In this document: positions 5,293 to 6,628 of the stretch, in pieces | How positions within the stretch are numbered: position 1 is the stretch's first letter | Layout of the letters: every line of letters starts with the position of its first letter | Assembly: GCA_002314595.1 (NCBI GenBank) | Contig: DCGP01000015.1 | Coordinates: 1-6,628, forward strand | Source: Clostridiales bacterium UBA1775 | Lineage (GTDB): Bacteria > Bacillota > Clostridia > Monoglobales > Firm-18 | Length of the DNA stretch: 6,628 bases | Direction of reading: 5' to 3' | Notes under the pieces: generated by a model | Told to the model about the DNA's origin: nothing | Seen by the model: only the letters and a program-made list of their open reading frames with translations | Databases searched by the model: none | Made by a program: the position numbers and the translations under genes

Positions 5293-6568
5293 AATATATA
5301 AATATGGCGAAGTTCCAAATTCCGAAATTTTCAAAAGAGAAAACATATCATCAAATGTCGAAGCTATTGTTACGGAAATTATTGAAAATATTAAGGAAAA
5401 CGGAGACAAGGCATTAAAGGAATACAGTAAAAAGTTTGACAAAGTTGATTTGGATTCCTTTGAAGTTACAAGTGAAGAAATTGAAGAGGCTTTAAAAAAT
5501 GTTGATGCAAACTTTATCAGAATTTTGAAAGAAGCTTCGGCAAATATTAAAAGCTTTCACCAAAAGCAAGTTCGTAATAGCTATATAATTAACGATAAGG
5601 ACGGAGTGGTTGTTGGACAGAAGTTTATACCTATTGAAAAGGTTGCTCTATACGTACCCGGTGGCACTGCTGCATATCCGTCAACTGTTTTAATGGACAG
5701 TATTCCTGCTAAAATTGCAGGTTGTAATGAAATTGTTATGGTTACACCACCAATGAGCAACGGCAAGGTTAATCCTGTTATTTTAGCAGCGGCTAAAATT
5801 GCCGGAATAGACAGAATTTTCAAAATTGGTGGGGCACAGGCAATAGGTGCATTGGCTTACGGAACAGAAACAATTCCAAAGGTTGATAAAATTGTAGGTC
5901 CCGGCAATGCCTTTGTTGCAGAGGCAAAAAAGCAAGTGTTCGGCAAAGTATCTATTGATATGATTGCAGGCCCAAGCGAAATACTTGTAGTGGCAGATTC
6001 TACTTGTAATCCTAAATATGTTTCAGCAGACTTGCTTTCCCAAGCAGAACATGATAAAATGGCAAGTGCTGTGCTTGTTACAGATTCATACGATTTTGCT
6101 ATAAAGGTGCAAAGCCAATTAGAAGTGCAAATTTCAAAGCTTCCAAGGGCAGAAATTGCAAGAGCATCAATAGATAACAACGGTAAAATTGTTGTTGCAG
6201 AAAATAACTTGATGTTAGCCATTGATATTGCAAATGAAATTGCACCTGAACATTTAGAGCTATGTGTGGATAATCCATTTGATTATCTTGATAAAATCAA
6301 ACATGCAGGGTCAATATTTATGGGCAAAAGCTGTCCGGAGGCGTTGGGTGATTACTATGCAGGTGCAAATCACACACTTCCTACAAGTGGGACTGCAAGA
6401 TTTTCTTCGGCACTTAGCGTAGATGATTTTGTTAAGAAATCACAGTTTATTTATTATAACAAAGAAGCACTTAACAAAGTGGCGAAGGATATAGCATACT
6501 TTGCAAACAAGGAGGGACTTGACGCACATGCAAAAAGTGTAACTGTGCGTTTTGAGGACAATGAGTAA
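5285..6568 (+). CDS. hisD: HisD, histidinol dehydrogenase
   Basis: HisD oxidises L-histidinol to L-histidine in two NAD-dependent steps and needs one zinc ion per active site. The protein has 427 residues, the usual length. Family landmarks in order: VALYVPGGTAAYPSTVLM (120-137), IGGAQAIGALAYGTETIPKVD (181-201), IVGPGNAFVAEAK (203-215), DMIAGPSEILVVAD (225-238). Zinc ligands are Q253 and H256 in SQAEHD, D356 in GDYYAG and H415 in LDAHAK; the catalytic pair E322-H323 is in APEHLEL. All are intact, so the enzyme should be active. ATG at 5285 is preceded by AGGTG seven bases upstream, inside the end of hisG, with an eight-base overlap. Its own last eight bases overlap hisC. Confidence 0.98.
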   Translation: MIKIYKYGEVPNSEIFKRENISSNVEAIVTEIIENIKENGDKALKEYSKKFDKVDLDSFEVTSEEIEEALKNVDANFIRILKEASANIKSFHQKQVRNSYIINDKDGVVVGQKFIPIEKVALYVPGGTAAYPSTVLMDSIPAKIAGCNEIVMVTPPMSNGKVNPVILAAAKIAGIDRIFKIGGAQAIGALAYGTETIPKVDKIVGPGNAFVAEAKKQVFGKVSIDMIAGPSEILVVADSTCNPKYVSADLLSQAEHDKMASAVLVTDSYDFAIKVQSQLEVQISKLPRAEIARASIDNNGKIVVAENNLMLAIDIANEIAPEHLELCVDNPFDYLDKIKHAGSIFMGKSCPEALGDYYAGANHTLPTSGTARFSSALSVDDFVKKSQFIYYNKEALNKVAKDIAYFANKEGLDAHAKSVTVRFEDNE

Positions 6569-6628
6569 ATTCTTTTCAAAAAAATACAGCAACCTTGTTC
6601 CCTATGTACCGGGGGAGCAACCAAAAGA
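6561..6628 (+). CDS. hisC: HisC, histidinol-phosphate aminotransferase (N-terminal fragment, continues beyond window)
   Basis: Only 22 codons are present before the right edge. The product begins MSKFFSKKYSNLVPYVPGEQ, which resembles the N-terminus of clostridial HisC, a PLP-dependent aminotransferase that converts imidazole-acetol phosphate to histidinol phosphate with glutamate as donor; PYVPGEQP is the characteristic start-of-domain motif. The ATG overlaps the hisD stop by eight bases. The nearest purine-rich site, GAGG at 6554-6557, leaves only three bases before the ATG, which is tight, so initiation probably relies on ribosomes terminating at hisD. The catalytic lysine and cofactor sites lie outside the window. 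Confidence 0.9.
   Translation, partial: MSKFFSKKYSNLVPYVPGEQPK

Noticed and set aside
5857..6222. A 121-codon open frame on the minus strand inside hisD
   Set aside because: It is the antisense shadow of a strongly conserved enzyme gene, with no ribosome binding site or family features.
1..6628. CRISPR array, insertion sequence ends or tandem repeats
   Set aside because: No regularly spaced direct repeats, no transposase motifs and no terminal inverted repeats were seen on reading both strands by eye.

Overview
The window comes from an AT-rich, low-GC Gram-positive bacterium, most likely an anaerobic member of the Clostridia. The clues are base composition and codon use, strong AGGTG/GGGGTG-type ribosome binding sites, a tRNA gene with encoded CCA, and a histidine operon with a short-form HisG plus HisZ headed by a YerC-like TrpR-family gene. 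No species can be named from the sequence alone.

Left part (1 to about 2995): decayed mobile DNA. A long plus-strand reading frame runs in from beyond the left edge and encodes part of a large phage/conjugative-element 'polyvalent' protein with a zincin-type HEIGH motif. It is cut by an in-frame TAA at 1869-1871, but the same frame stays open and recognisably family-like to 2564. The last ~150 bases are not native to that protein. They look like the tail of a MerR-family regulator with a TipAS ligand-binding domain, itself frameshifted. A convergent minus-strand gene (2540-2995) encodes a 151-residue protein with a HEPN-like RNxxxH motif and a C-terminal membrane anchor.

Middle (3020-3288): a 10-bp hairpin, a tRNA-Ser with anticodon CGA on the minus strand, its promoter, and a divergent sigma-A promoter for the histidine operon. 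Two short inverted repeats cover the -35 and -10 boxes of the histidine promoter and are candidate operators. The tRNA 3' end faces the decayed mobile DNA, as expected if an element once integrated there.

Right part (3289-6628): a tightly packed plus-strand operon of a TrpR-family regulator (yerC/hisR-like), hisZ, hisG, hisD and the first 22 codons of hisC. Gaps are 1 base or negative throughout, so translation is probably coupled. HisZ and HisG together form the ATP phosphoribosyltransferase of step 1, HisD performs the last two oxidations, and HisC is the aminotransferase. The regulator at the head probably controls its own operon. The right part is ordinary core metabolism; the more unusual content is the decayed element, the HEPN-like membrane protein and the operator candidates.
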